From the NCBI GenBank assembly GCA_049433545.1, contig JBMTEY010000003.1, forward strand, positions 1 through 49,084: a stretch of DNA of 49,084 bases, given 5' to 3'. This DNA is from Ga0077527 sp049433545 (lineage in GTDB: Bacteria; Pseudomonadota; Gammaproteobacteria; Burkholderiales; SG8-41). Below are positions 42,366-49,084 of this stretch, piece by piece. Each line of letters begins with the position of its first letter. The stretch's first letter is position 1. The notes under the pieces are model-generated. The model was given only the letters and a program-made list of their open reading frames with translations. It was not told where the DNA came from and searched no databases. A program made the translations under genes and the position numbers.

Positions 42366-42384
42366 GACAATTGCGTTCATTGTC
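42366..42384. repeat. Inverted repeat near the GNAT start, possible operator
   Basis: GACAAT (42366-42371), 7-base spacer, ATTGTC (42379-42384). It lies 15-33 bases upstream of the GNAT start codon on that gene's strand, a position suited to repressor binding. Confidence 0.3.
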
Positions 42385-42536
42385 TTTGAGGCAATCGCTG
42401 GAAAGTGTTGCCGCGGTAGGCGGGTTTCAATCCTCCCATGTTGCCGGGCGTTTAATTGTTTTTGGCATGTCAGCGGCATGTCATTGCGGAAATCCGGATG
42501 GAGATTATCCCGGACCGATACCGGCGCATTAAAAAT

Positions 42537-42565
42537 ATTCAATAAACATAGATCAAGTTGATTTT
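42537..42565 (+). repeat. AT-rich short repeat, divergent copy
   Basis: ATTCAATAAACATAGATCAA then GTTGATTTT. It shares the TTCAATAAA start with the copy at 28417 and the TCAAGTTGATTTT end with others. It overlaps the last codons of the FAD-dependent dehydrogenase gene. Confidence 0.35.
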
Positions 42566-44109
42566 GCGGCGCCACGCCCGGCAATCCGCCCGGTGACCAC
42601 GCATTCCGCGATGTTGCCACCCGACAGGTAGAGATGGCCGAAGGCGCTGCCGCATTCGCCCGCTGACCAGAGCCGCGGAATCGGTTTGCCGTAGACATCG
42701 ATGACGCGCGACTGCGCGTCGTGCACCGGGCCGCCCTGGGTGTTGGAGATCACCGGGTAGACCGGCGCACCGTAGAACGGCGCTTTTTCGATGGGCAGCA
42801 TGCTGCCGGCGGGGCGGTCGTAGTCGTCGTCGCGTCCGGCCTTGCATTGCGCATTCCAGCGCGCGACGGATGCCTTGACTGCGGTGGCGTCGACACCGAG
42901 CTGCTTTGCGAGATCTTCGAGTGTGTCGGCGCGCTTGAGGATGCCGTTCTCCACTTCCTTCAGGTTGTTGTCGCTCCAGTCGTAGCGCAGGCCTTCGTCG
43001 TTGGAGGTGGCCTTGCCCAGCGGGTAGAGCTGGCGTCCGGAGTCGTCGCAGATCAGGTAGGCGGGATTGCGCGCGAACTGCTGCACCAGCGGATCGAAAT
43101 GGCCCAGCGGCCGCACGGCAGTGTCCTGGGTGTAGGGCTGGTATTCGGACATGAAGCGTTTGCCTGAGCGGTCGAGCACGATCCACGCCATTTTGAGGTT
43201 GACCTTGTCCGGTTCGCCGGGGAACCAGTCAGGGAAGCGCTTGACGCGGATGCCGTAAGGATAGGCCGGGTCGCTGTGGCGGAAGCCGTAGGCGCCGTGC
43301 ACATGCCACAGGTGCCATAGTGCGGCGCCGAGGTCCTGCGCCATGCGGATGCCGTCGCCGGTGTTGCTACGCGCGGCGGCGTTGTAAACCGGATGCGCTT
43401 CGAGGAACTGCGCCTTCATTTCCGCGCTGCCTTCGAAACCGCCGGTGGCGAGGATCACGCCACGGGTGGCGCGGATGTGTTTCTCGGTGCCGTCCTGCAG
43501 CACGGTGACGCCGGTGACTTCGCGCGTCGCCGGATCGCTGATCAGGCGCTGCGCGCCGCAGCCGAGGCGGATGTCGACGCCGGCGGCGACGACGTTGTCG
43601 TGCACCACCTTGAACAGTTTCGGTCCGTTGGGGGCGCCGTTGGCCCAGGGATAGACCTTGCGCGTATCGAAGCCGGGCACGTCGACCACCGACGTGTGAT
43701 AGAAGGTGTCGGTGCCGGGCAGCGGATAGTTGCCGCGGATCTGGCGGCGGTAGGGGTCGCCGGCCTTTGCGCGTTCCTCATTTTCTTCCACCGAGGTGAT
43801 GACGCGGGCGTTGTTGATCTTTGCCAGTTGGCGTACGTAATCCTCGAGTTCGCACATGCCCTCGGCCAGCGCGCGGTTCACGGCGTCCGGCGTGCGGCCG
43901 TTGTTGGTGGCCTTGAGGTAGGCATAAGCCTGGTCAGGGTCGTGCGCGCTGCGTACCGCGCCGTAGGAACAGATCGACAGGCCGCCGGGCACCGTGGATT
44001 TTTCGATCAGCAAAGTTTTTGCGTCGGCCTGTGCGGCGTTAAGCGCGGCAACACCACCACCAAGGCCGAAGCCGCAGACGATTACGTCATATGTTTCGGA
44101 GAATTTCAT
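42553..44109 (-). CDS. FAD-dependent dehydrogenase, fumarate reductase/tricarballylate dehydrogenase-like
   Basis: A 518-residue flavoprotein. The FAD-binding N-terminus is YDVIVCGFGLGGGVAALNAAQADAKTLLIEKSTVPGG. RNTGDGIRMAQDLGAALWH and GVILATGGFEGSAEMKAQF are conserved in the FAD-binding fumarate reductase family. The C-terminal GGPVHDAQSRVIDVYGKPIPRLWSAGECGSAFGHLYLSGGNIAECVVTGRIAGRGAA closes the FAD site. It would oxidise a succinate-like or 3-ketosteroid-like substrate, not necessarily fumarate. The start at 44109 is ATG; TTG at 44118 is the alternative. It is the last gene of a reverse-strand run. Confidence 0.9.
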   Translation of the reverse strand: MKFSETYDVIVCGFGLGGGVAALNAAQADAKTLLIEKSTVPGGLSICSYGAVRSAHDPDQAYAYLKATNNGRTPDAVNRALAEGMCELEDYVRQLAKINNARVITSVEENEERAKAGDPYRRQIRGNYPLPGTDTFYHTSVVDVPGFDTRKVYPWANGAPNGPKLFKVVHDNVVAAGVDIRLGCGAQRLISDPATREVTGVTVLQDGTEKHIRATRGVILATGGFEGSAEMKAQFLEAHPVYNAAARSNTGDGIRMAQDLGAALWHLWHVHGAYGFRHSDPAYPYGIRVKRFPDWFPGEPDKVNLKMAWIVLDRSGKRFMSEYQPYTQDTAVRPLGHFDPLVQQFARNPAYLICDDSGRQLYPLGKATSNDEGLRYDWSDNNLKEVENGILKRADTLEDLAKQLGVDATAVKASVARWNAQCKAGRDDDYDRPAGSMLPIEKAPFYGAPVYPVISNTQGGPVHDAQSRVIDVYGKPIPRLWSAGECGSAFGHLYLSGGNIAECVVTGRIAGRGAAKST

Positions 44110-44113
44110 TTTT

Positions 44114-44138
44114 ATCAATTAAATCAAATGTTTGTGTA
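44114..44138 (+). repeat. AT-rich short repeat between two catabolic genes
   Basis: Begins ATCAATTAAATCAAAT. It matches the reverse-strand copy at 11284 at 19 of 21 bases. It fills the gap between the glyoxalase-like stop and the FAD-dehydrogenase start. Confidence 0.5.
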
Positions 44139-45050
44139 TCAATCGAAGACCGGCAGCGCTGCGCCGGTTTTCTGGAAGAGGATCACGCCGCCGACAGTGG
44201 CCGGCCATTGCAGCAGCAACTGGCCGGATTCGAGTGTACTCACCTCGCCATCCACCGAACGCAGGGCATCGTGGGTGATGGGCATGTGGTCGCTGGTCAA
44301 TACATAACCGGCGATCCACGGCAGCGCCGGCGCAGCGATGCCCAGCGTACGCTGCAATGCATCGGGTGTGGTGAACAACAGCGCGCCGCGCTGGGTATCG
44401 ATGCGCCATTGATTGCCCGTGAGTTGTGCCAGCAGTCCGGTGTAGCGCGCGTAACGTTGCGCCGCTTCCTGCGCGTCCTCGACGCAGAGGATCACCGCGG
44501 CCAGTCCGCGTGCGCGGTTGGCATGCTCCAGCCAGCGCGGTTGCCACAGCAGGTCCGGCGTGTGCTGCTGGCAGTACTGGATGCGGCCCTCGGCCATGGT
44601 GCCCGGCGGCACACGTACTACGGTGAAACGCGCGGTCTCGATGCCGGCATTGGTGCCGATTTCGCGCTGCAGCGCCACCGCCGGCAGCGGCGCAAAGCCC
44701 TGTTTCTGCAGGCGTGAGTGGTCGGCATCCGGTGCGGTGGTGCCCAGCGCGATCAGGTGCACACCGGTGTAACGCCGGATCGCGGTGCGCAGTTGCGCGG
44801 CGATCGCAGTGTCTCCAGTGGGGGTGAGGAATTCAAGGTAGCCTTCCTTTAGCATGATGCAGCGGTTGCCGCTGCCGGCAGGCACCAGCGGGCCGCCGGC
44901 CTCGATGCGGTGCGACTGTTCGGAGAACGGCGTCAGCGTAAAGCCGGCGCGTTCGAGCGCGGCGCTGGCGCTGTCGATGTGCGGCACGAAATGCGCGATG
45001 TGATCGACATTGAGTTTGCCCGGGGGCGGGTTCTGCGCGGAAGCGGTCAT
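44139..45050 (-). CDS. Glyoxalase-like domain protein (VOC superfamily)
   Basis: A 303-residue protein. N-terminal KLNVDHIAHFVPHIDSASAALERAGFTLTPFSEQSHRIEAGGPLVPAGSGNRCIMLKEGYLEFLTPTGDTA is typical of glyoxalase_3-type (PF13468-like) proteins. A second, more divergent VOC half follows. Metal ligands would be the His in VDHIAHF and the Glu in YLEFLTP. It could act as a dioxygenase-like or isomerase-like enzyme. It starts 3 bases after the neighbouring dehydrogenase stop and so is in the same operon. Confidence 0.85.
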   Translation of the reverse strand: MTASAQNPPPGKLNVDHIAHFVPHIDSASAALERAGFTLTPFSEQSHRIEAGGPLVPAGSGNRCIMLKEGYLEFLTPTGDTAIAAQLRTAIRRYTGVHLIALGTTAPDADHSRLQKQGFAPLPAVALQREIGTNAGIETARFTVVRVPPGTMAEGRIQYCQQHTPDLLWQPRWLEHANRARGLAAVILCVEDAQEAAQRYARYTGLLAQLTGNQWRIDTQRGALLFTTPDALQRTLGIAAPALPWIAGYVLTSDHMPITHDALRSVDGEVSTLESGQLLLQWPATVGGVILFQKTGAALPVFD

Positions 45051-45053
45051 GGC

Positions 45054-46049
45054 TCAGTAACCCAGCTTGGGGTTGACGCGGTGCTTCAGCGTTTTGCCGG
45101 AGAGGAACAGCGCGAGGTTTTCAAACCAGAGGTCTAGCGAGATGTCGATGTAGCGTTCGCCGTCGTCGCAGGAGACATGCGGCGTGATGATCAGGTTGGG
45201 CGCATGCCACAGTGAATGATGTTCCGGCAGCGGTTCGGGGTCGACGACGTCGAGCACCGCGCCGCCGAGCCTGCCGCTGCGCAGGCGTTTTTCCAGCGCG
45301 CGGGTGTCGAGCAGCGGACCGCGGCCGATGTTGATGACGCCGGCTGCGGGCTTGAGCAGGTCCAGCTGCTTCGCGCCGAGCATGCCGCGGGTCTCGGCGG
45401 TCAGCGGCGCGGCGAGCACCACGAAATCTGCCTGTGGCAGTACGCGTTCGAGTTGCCTGTAGCTCACCACGCGGTCGGCATCACGGTGTTTCTGGGTGCT
45501 GCGGCGCACGCCAATCACCCTGATGCCGAGTTTTTTTGCTGCTTGCGCGGCAGCACCGCCGAGATCGCCGAGGCCAACGATGACCGCGGTCTTGCCGATA
45601 ATGTTGGGCGTGTACACCGCCTGCCAGCGCCGGTGCTGCTGGTTGGCCGTGATTTCCGCCATCCGCGAATTGAGCAGGTTGTAGGCCATGCCCATGTACT
45701 GCTCGGCCTTCACGCCATGAGCGCCGCTGTTGTTCGTGAAGGTGACACCGCGCGGCAGCCAGTCGAAGGGCTGGAAGCCGTCGACGCCGGCTGACATGGC
45801 GTGCAGCCATTTCAGCCGCGGCGCGCGCGATTTCAGTTTTTCGCGGTGACCCGGCACGCCGATCACCGCTACCGCGTCGACCAGCGCGTCCTCGAGGATG
45901 TCGCCGTCCCAGCCTTCGCTGACTTCGAGCCGGCGCGCCAGCGCGCGGTGGCGCGCGCAGGCGGCTCTCCAGAGTTGGCGGGTGATCTGGTGGATGCCCG
46001 CTTTTTTGCGCGTGTTCTCTATGTGTACGCGCAGTTTCCTGTCCGCCAC
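45054..46049 (-). CDS. D-2-hydroxyacid dehydrogenase family protein
   Basis: A 331-residue oxidoreductase. The Rossmann motif is TAVIVGLGDLGGAAAQAAKKLGIRVIGVRRS (about residues 153-183). Catalytic residues are expected in INIGRGPLLDTRALEKRLRSGRLGGAVLDVVDPEPLP and ITPHVSCDDGERYID (Arg, Glu-like and His). The N-terminal domain HAMSAGVDGFQPFDWLPRGVTFTNNSGAHG is typical. Substrate unknown. It lies 7 bases after the ABC binding protein gene. Confidence 0.92.
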   Translation of the reverse strand: MADRKLRVHIENTRKKAGIHQITRQLWRAACARHRALARRLEVSEGWDGDILEDALVDAVAVIGVPGHREKLKSRAPRLKWLHAMSAGVDGFQPFDWLPRGVTFTNNSGAHGVKAEQYMGMAYNLLNSRMAEITANQQHRRWQAVYTPNIIGKTAVIVGLGDLGGAAAQAAKKLGIRVIGVRRSTQKHRDADRVVSYRQLERVLPQADFVVLAAPLTAETRGMLGAKQLDLLKPAAGVINIGRGPLLDTRALEKRLRSGRLGGAVLDVVDPEPLPEHHSLWHAPNLIITPHVSCDDGERYIDISLDLWFENLALFLSGKTLKHRVNPKLGY

Positions 46050-46056
46050 GGCGCGC

Positions 46057-47040
46057 TTACTTGATCGCCTTGGAGCGGTCGTAGGGGCCGGTAAGGAAAG
46101 CGGCGTCCGGCGGATCGGACTTGGCCTTGCCCGCGGCCTTGCGGATGGCGTGCATGCGTTTCAGCGAAGCGACGTCGGCGGCCTCGAAACTCGCCATGTA
46201 GGCGCCGTCCCACTGCGCGGAATAGGCCTTGGCGCCTGCAGGTTTCATGTTCGCCGCCTTCTGCAGCATTTCGGCAACCTTGTCCTTGTTCTTCGAGCCG
46301 TATTCCAGCGCCTTGCGGGTGGCGGCGATGAACTTGGCGACCGCTTCAGGATTCTTCGCGACGTAGTCGCTGTGGACGATGGTCACCGCAAGGATGGGCG
46401 CGGCATTGCTTTTTGTGAGCTTTTTCCATTCGTCGACCACGCTGGCGATCTTGCGCAGCTTCACGTCCTGGCTCATCTGCGCGATGGTCACCGAACGGAT
46501 CGCTGCGGCTTCGACTTCGTTCTGCTGCAGGAACTGCGACAACCGGCCTTCGTTGCCGGGCACTACGCTGTAGTCGCTGGACTTCATGCCGAAATTGCCT
46601 TCGAGCACCGAGCTGACGATGGCGTGGGTGGCGCTGCCCGGCGGCGACATGCCGATTTTTTTGCCTTTGAGGTCGGCGACGCTCTTGATCGAAGAAGCGG
46701 CGGGGACCACGATCTGCGCTTCGGCGATTTGCGTGGCGAGTACGATTTTCACCGGCACGCCGTCGGCGGCGATGCTCATCGACGCGGTGGACGGCGCGGC
46801 GAAGGCGAGGTCTATGGTCTGCGGCACGATGGCGCGGGTGGGGCCGTTGACTTCGGCGAACTTGACCCACTCGACGTCGAGGCCTTCCTTCTCGGCGAAT
46901 TTCATCTGCTCCATCACGGTGCCGAAACCGAGGCTGAAACCGCTGGTCCAGTAACCGACCTTGATTTTCTGCGCCTGCGCGGTGCCGGCGGCAAGCAGTG
47001 TGACGTAGAGCAGGGTGTGCAGCAGGCGCGTGATCGTCAT
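46057..47040 (-). CDS. ABC transporter substrate-binding protein, SsuA/TauA (NMT1)-like
   Basis: A 327-residue secreted receptor. Signal peptide MTITRLLHTLLYVTLLAAGTAQA. Mature domain KIKVGYWTSGFSLGFGTVMEQMKFAEKEGLDVEWVKF and SVADLKGKKIGMSPPGSATHAIVSSVLEG match the nitrate/sulfonate/taurine type. Start at 47040 follows AGGAG. It pairs with the ATPase at 47066. No permease gene is present in the visible run, which is unusual. Confidence 0.93.
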   Translation of the reverse strand: MTITRLLHTLLYVTLLAAGTAQAQKIKVGYWTSGFSLGFGTVMEQMKFAEKEGLDVEWVKFAEVNGPTRAIVPQTIDLAFAAPSTASMSIAADGVPVKIVLATQIAEAQIVVPAASSIKSVADLKGKKIGMSPPGSATHAIVSSVLEGNFGMKSSDYSVVPGNEGRLSQFLQQNEVEAAAIRSVTIAQMSQDVKLRKIASVVDEWKKLTKSNAAPILAVTIVHSDYVAKNPEAVAKFIAATRKALEYGSKNKDKVAEMLQKAANMKPAGAKAYSAQWDGAYMASFEAADVASLKRMHAIRKAAGKAKSDPPDAAFLTGPYDRSKAIK

Positions 47041-47060
47041 GGCAGTCTCCTGTTAAAAAT

Positions 47061-47083
47061 ATGAACTAAATCAATGACTTAAG
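47061..47083 (+). repeat. AT-rich short repeat overlapping a stop codon
   Basis: ATGAACTAAATCAATGACTT then AAG. It shares CTAAATCAA with the TCAATTAAATCAA core and includes the end of the ABC ATPase gene. Confidence 0.4.
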
Positions 47084-47845
47084 TTGATGTATCTGGGCTG
47101 CGCCGGCGCTTTCGGTGGCGTCGCGCGGGCGTGCGAGCGTGATCTCCACGCTGGAGCGTATGCGCCCGGGCCGCGGCGCCATAACTACGACGGTGTCCGC
47201 CAGCACCACCGCTTCTTCGACGTCGTGGGTGACGAAGACTATGGTCATTTTTTTCAGCTGCTGGATCCGCAGCAGTTCCTCGTGCATCTGCGCGCGGGTC
47301 AGCGCATCGAGCCGCGAGAATGGTTCATCCATCAGCAGGATGCACGGTTCCTGCACCAGGCTGCGCGCCAGCGCGACGCGGCTGCGCATGCCGCCGGAGA
47401 GCTGGTACGGAAAAGCATCGGCGAAGGCCTCGAGTCCGACCAGGTGCAGCGCTTCGCGCGCGCGTCGTGCGCGTTCGGCACGCGGCATGTCGCCGGATTC
47501 GAGCGCGAATTCGACGTTGCGCTGCGTGGTGCGCCACGGCAGCAGGCGGTCTTCCTGGAACATGTAGCTGACGCTGCGCCAGTCGTCGAACTTGCGCGAG
47601 GTTATGCCGTTGATGCGCACTTCGCCGCGCTCCGGCGTGACCAGCCCGGAGATGATGTTGAGCAGCGTCGACTTGCCGCAGCCCGAGGCGCCGAGGATGG
47701 CGACGATGGAGTGCGCGGCGATGGTGAGGTTGATGTCGTCCAGCGCCTGCATTTCTGAACCATCGGCAGAACGGAACCACTTGGAGACGCCGCGCACGGC
47801 AATGGCGCCGGTCCCGGTGGTGGCTGTTGCGGCCGCGGTCGTCAT
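47066..47845 (-). CDS. ABC transporter ATP-binding protein, SsuB/TauB-like
   Basis: A 259-residue nucleotide-binding subunit. Walker A GASGCGKST (about residues 52-60), Q-loop MFQEDRLLPW, signature LSGGMRSRVALARSL, Walker B CILLMDEPFSRLDAL and H-loop VTHDVEEA are all intact. This ATPase type serves nitrate, taurine or sulfonate importers. It starts one base after the UbiD-family gene stop and precedes the binding protein gene by 25 bases. Confidence 0.95.
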   Translation of the reverse strand: MTTAAATATTGTGAIAVRGVSKWFRSADGSEMQALDDINLTIAAHSIVAILGASGCGKSTLLNIISGLVTPERGEVRINGITSRKFDDWRSVSYMFQEDRLLPWRTTQRNVEFALESGDMPRAERARRAREALHLVGLEAFADAFPYQLSGGMRSRVALARSLVQEPCILLMDEPFSRLDALTRAQMHEELLRIQQLKKMTIVFVTHDVEEAVVLADTVVVMAPRPGRIRSSVEITLARPRDATESAGAAQIHQLKSLI

Positions 47846-47846
47846 C

Positions 47847-49084
47847 TCAGCTTTTCACCGGAGGTTTGGCGGCAAAGGGCGAATCGCGCAGGCACATGCG
47901 GCCGCGCGGGTCCTGCCACAGCTTGCCGTCTTCATGCAGCTTGCCCAGTGCGCGCGCCACGGTCTGGAAATCGTAATCGGCGAACTGCTCGGCAAGTTCC
48001 GAGTAGTACTTCGGGGTCTTTTCGACGACGGCAACGATTTTCGTGGCGAGTTCGGCGACGGCCTTGTCGCCGGAGGCGGCCTGCTGCACGGCGTCAGCCT
48101 TGCCGGCGTAGTAGTCGGCGATTTTCGCGCGGTCGGTGTAGGCGTAGGCAATGCGTTCGAAGCGTTCCTTCGGTATGCCTTCGGAAATGGTGGCGTCGAT
48201 GCCGACCTTGGCGCCGGTGGGTACCACGCCTGGAGGCGTCACCGCGAGGCTGGGATCCAGCGGCTTGGCGCGACTGCCGGGGATGATGAAGACGTCCTTG
48301 TCGCCCTGCACCCGGGTGGCGATTGCCCATTCAACGTCCATCGCGTTGAACACATCGATGTCGTCGTCGACCACCACCACGTGTTTCAGGTCCATCACTG
48401 ACAGCGCGGCGAGCAGTGCATTCTTGCCTTCGCCGGCCTGTTTCTTGATCGACACCACGGCGTGCCAGAAGCCGCAGCCGCCGAGCGTGACGTTGATGTC
48501 TTTCACCTGCACGCCGGCGGTTTTCAGCGCGCGGCGGATCTGGGTGTAACGCGTCGGCGCCATCAGCCAGGTGTTTTCCCAGGGCATGTGCAGCGCGTAG
48601 TAGATCGCGTCCTTGCGCATGGTGATCGCGTTGATGCGCACCACGGGGTTCCAGTGCAGTCCGCCCATCAGCCGGGTGAATTCGCCGAAGCGTCCCTCGG
48701 GCTGGGTCCAGCCGGTGGGGAGGATTTCGCCTTCGAGCACGATCTCGGAATCGGCGATGCACGGCAGGTCGATGGTTTCGCACTGCGCGAGTTCGATCGC
48801 ACTGCCGCGAATGCCGCCGGCGATCGCCATTTCATCGGTGCCCAGCGGCGCACGGAAGCCCGAGCCGAGGTTCTCGAAAGGATGATTGCCAATCGAGATT
48901 GAAATGGGCAACGCTACACCTCGTTCAAAGGCGCGCTGCGCAAACAGGCGCATGTTGTTCGGTGTGACGATGTCTATGCCGGTGAGGTTTTTTTCCTTGA
49001 CCATGAAACGGTAGATGCCCGAATTCAGGCCGAACTCGGGATCGCGCGCGATGGTGATGCCGGCGGTGATCATCGGGCCGCCGT
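47847..49084 (-). CDS. UbiD-family decarboxylase, N-terminal part cut by the window edge
   Basis: At least 412 residues, continuing off the right end. The first visible residues GGPMITAGITIARDPEFGLNSGIYR match the UbiD start region (about 80-100 residues should be missing). NHPFENLGSGFRAPLGTDEMAIAGGIRG and the middle EIVLEGEILPTGWTQPEGRFGEFTRLMG show the typical prenylated-flavin (prFMN) core. The protein decarboxylates, or reversibly carboxylates, an aromatic or unsaturated acid and needs a UbiX-type enzyme to supply prFMN, which is not visible here. Downstream are the ATPase and binding protein genes. Confidence 0.92.
   Translation of the reverse strand, partial: GGPMITAGITIARDPEFGLNSGIYRFMVKEKNLTGIDIVTPNNMRLFAQRAFERGVALPISISIGNHPFENLGSGFRAPLGTDEMAIAGGIRGSAIELAQCETIDLPCIADSEIVLEGEILPTGWTQPEGRFGEFTRLMGGLHWNPVVRINAITMRKDAIYYALHMPWENTWLMAPTRYTQIRRALKTAGVQVKDINVTLGGCGFWHAVVSIKKQAGEGKNALLAALSVMDLKHVVVVDDDIDVFNAMDVEWAIATRVQGDKDVFIIPGSRAKPLDPSLAVTPPGVVPTGAKVGIDATISEGIPKERFERIAYAYTDRAKIADYYAGKADAVQQAASGDKAVAELATKIVAVVEKTPKYYSELAEQFADYDFQTVARALGKLHEDGKLWQDPRGRMCLRDSPFAAKPPVKS

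Overview
The window looks like a piece of a high-GC (roughly 60-65 % by eye) betaproteobacterial chromosome, most like Burkholderiales or relatives. The reasons are four Bug/TctC-type periplasmic receptors (a family greatly expanded in that group), a bactofilin, a YhhQ-type queuosine-precursor transporter, a CoxMSL-type molybdenum hydroxylase, Tat-signal aldo/keto reductases and tandem FAH-family hydrolases. It is a metabolic, mostly catabolic, stretch with one tRNA gene. I saw no phage genes, insertion sequences or CRISPR array.

The main discovery is a pair of selenoprotein genes. At 485-1024 and 27898-28413 a coding frame is crossed by a TGA codon. The frame continues through the motif (Sec)-Gly-Ser-Cys-Thr-Ser, and a perfect 8-bp hairpin follows whose loop starts 19 bases after each TGA. 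The two hairpins differ by a compensatory G-C to C-G swap, so the RNA structure itself is conserved. Both genes overlap by ATGA, in opposite orders, with paralogous genes for an approximately 370-residue protein of unknown function (shared core AVMAGCRPEY). One copy is preceded by a small thioredoxin-fold protein (GCPTC). The other is followed by a two-helix membrane protein with a zinc-ribbon-like tail. Ordinary gene calling would split each selenoprotein in two. I infer an uncharacterised Sec-based redox system. The family resembles the 'UGSC-containing' (seleno)proteins known from metagenomic surveys, which have no assigned function as far as I know.

Layout. 1-4.5 kb: small lipoprotein candidate, selenoprotein cluster 1, a secreted hypothetical, bactofilin, a small hypothetical with a good terminator. 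4.6-10.1 kb: LysR regulator, MFS transporter, tRNA-Pro(UGG), YhhQ, glutathione S-transferase, dienelactone hydrolase, CoxG-like protein. 10.1-18.5 kb: a long forward run of XdhC, the three molybdenum-hydroxylase subunits, a Bug receptor, a 3-hydroxyisobutyrate-dehydrogenase-like enzyme, a NUDIX hydrolase and a metallo-beta-lactamase-fold hydrolase. 18.5-26.4 kb: hydroxyacid dehydrogenase, degenerate SDR, membrane transporter, frameshifted serine hydrolase, aminotransferase, lipoproteins, aldo/keto reductase. 26.4-28.9 kb: selenoprotein cluster 2. 29-32.3 kb: PanE-like reductase, second Tat aldo/keto reductase, ATP/ADP-translocase-like MFS protein. 32.5-38.4 kb: a Bug receptor, two FAH hydrolases, another Bug receptor and TctB-TctA, likely an uptake and degradation unit for an unknown carboxylate. 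38.5-41.7 kb: MFS transporter, small membrane protein, macro-domain protein, Bug receptor. 41.8-42.4 kb: an AT-rich GNAT gene that looks acquired. 42.5 kb to the end: a reverse-strand run with a UbiD-family decarboxylase (cut by the right edge), ABC ATPase, ABC substrate-binding protein, hydroxyacid dehydrogenase, glyoxalase-like protein and FAD-dependent dehydrogenase.

A second unexplained pattern is a family of about ten short AT-rich elements (21-29 bases) sharing a TCAATWAAATCAA-like core. They lie at gene edges and twice inside coding sequence of this otherwise GC-rich DNA.
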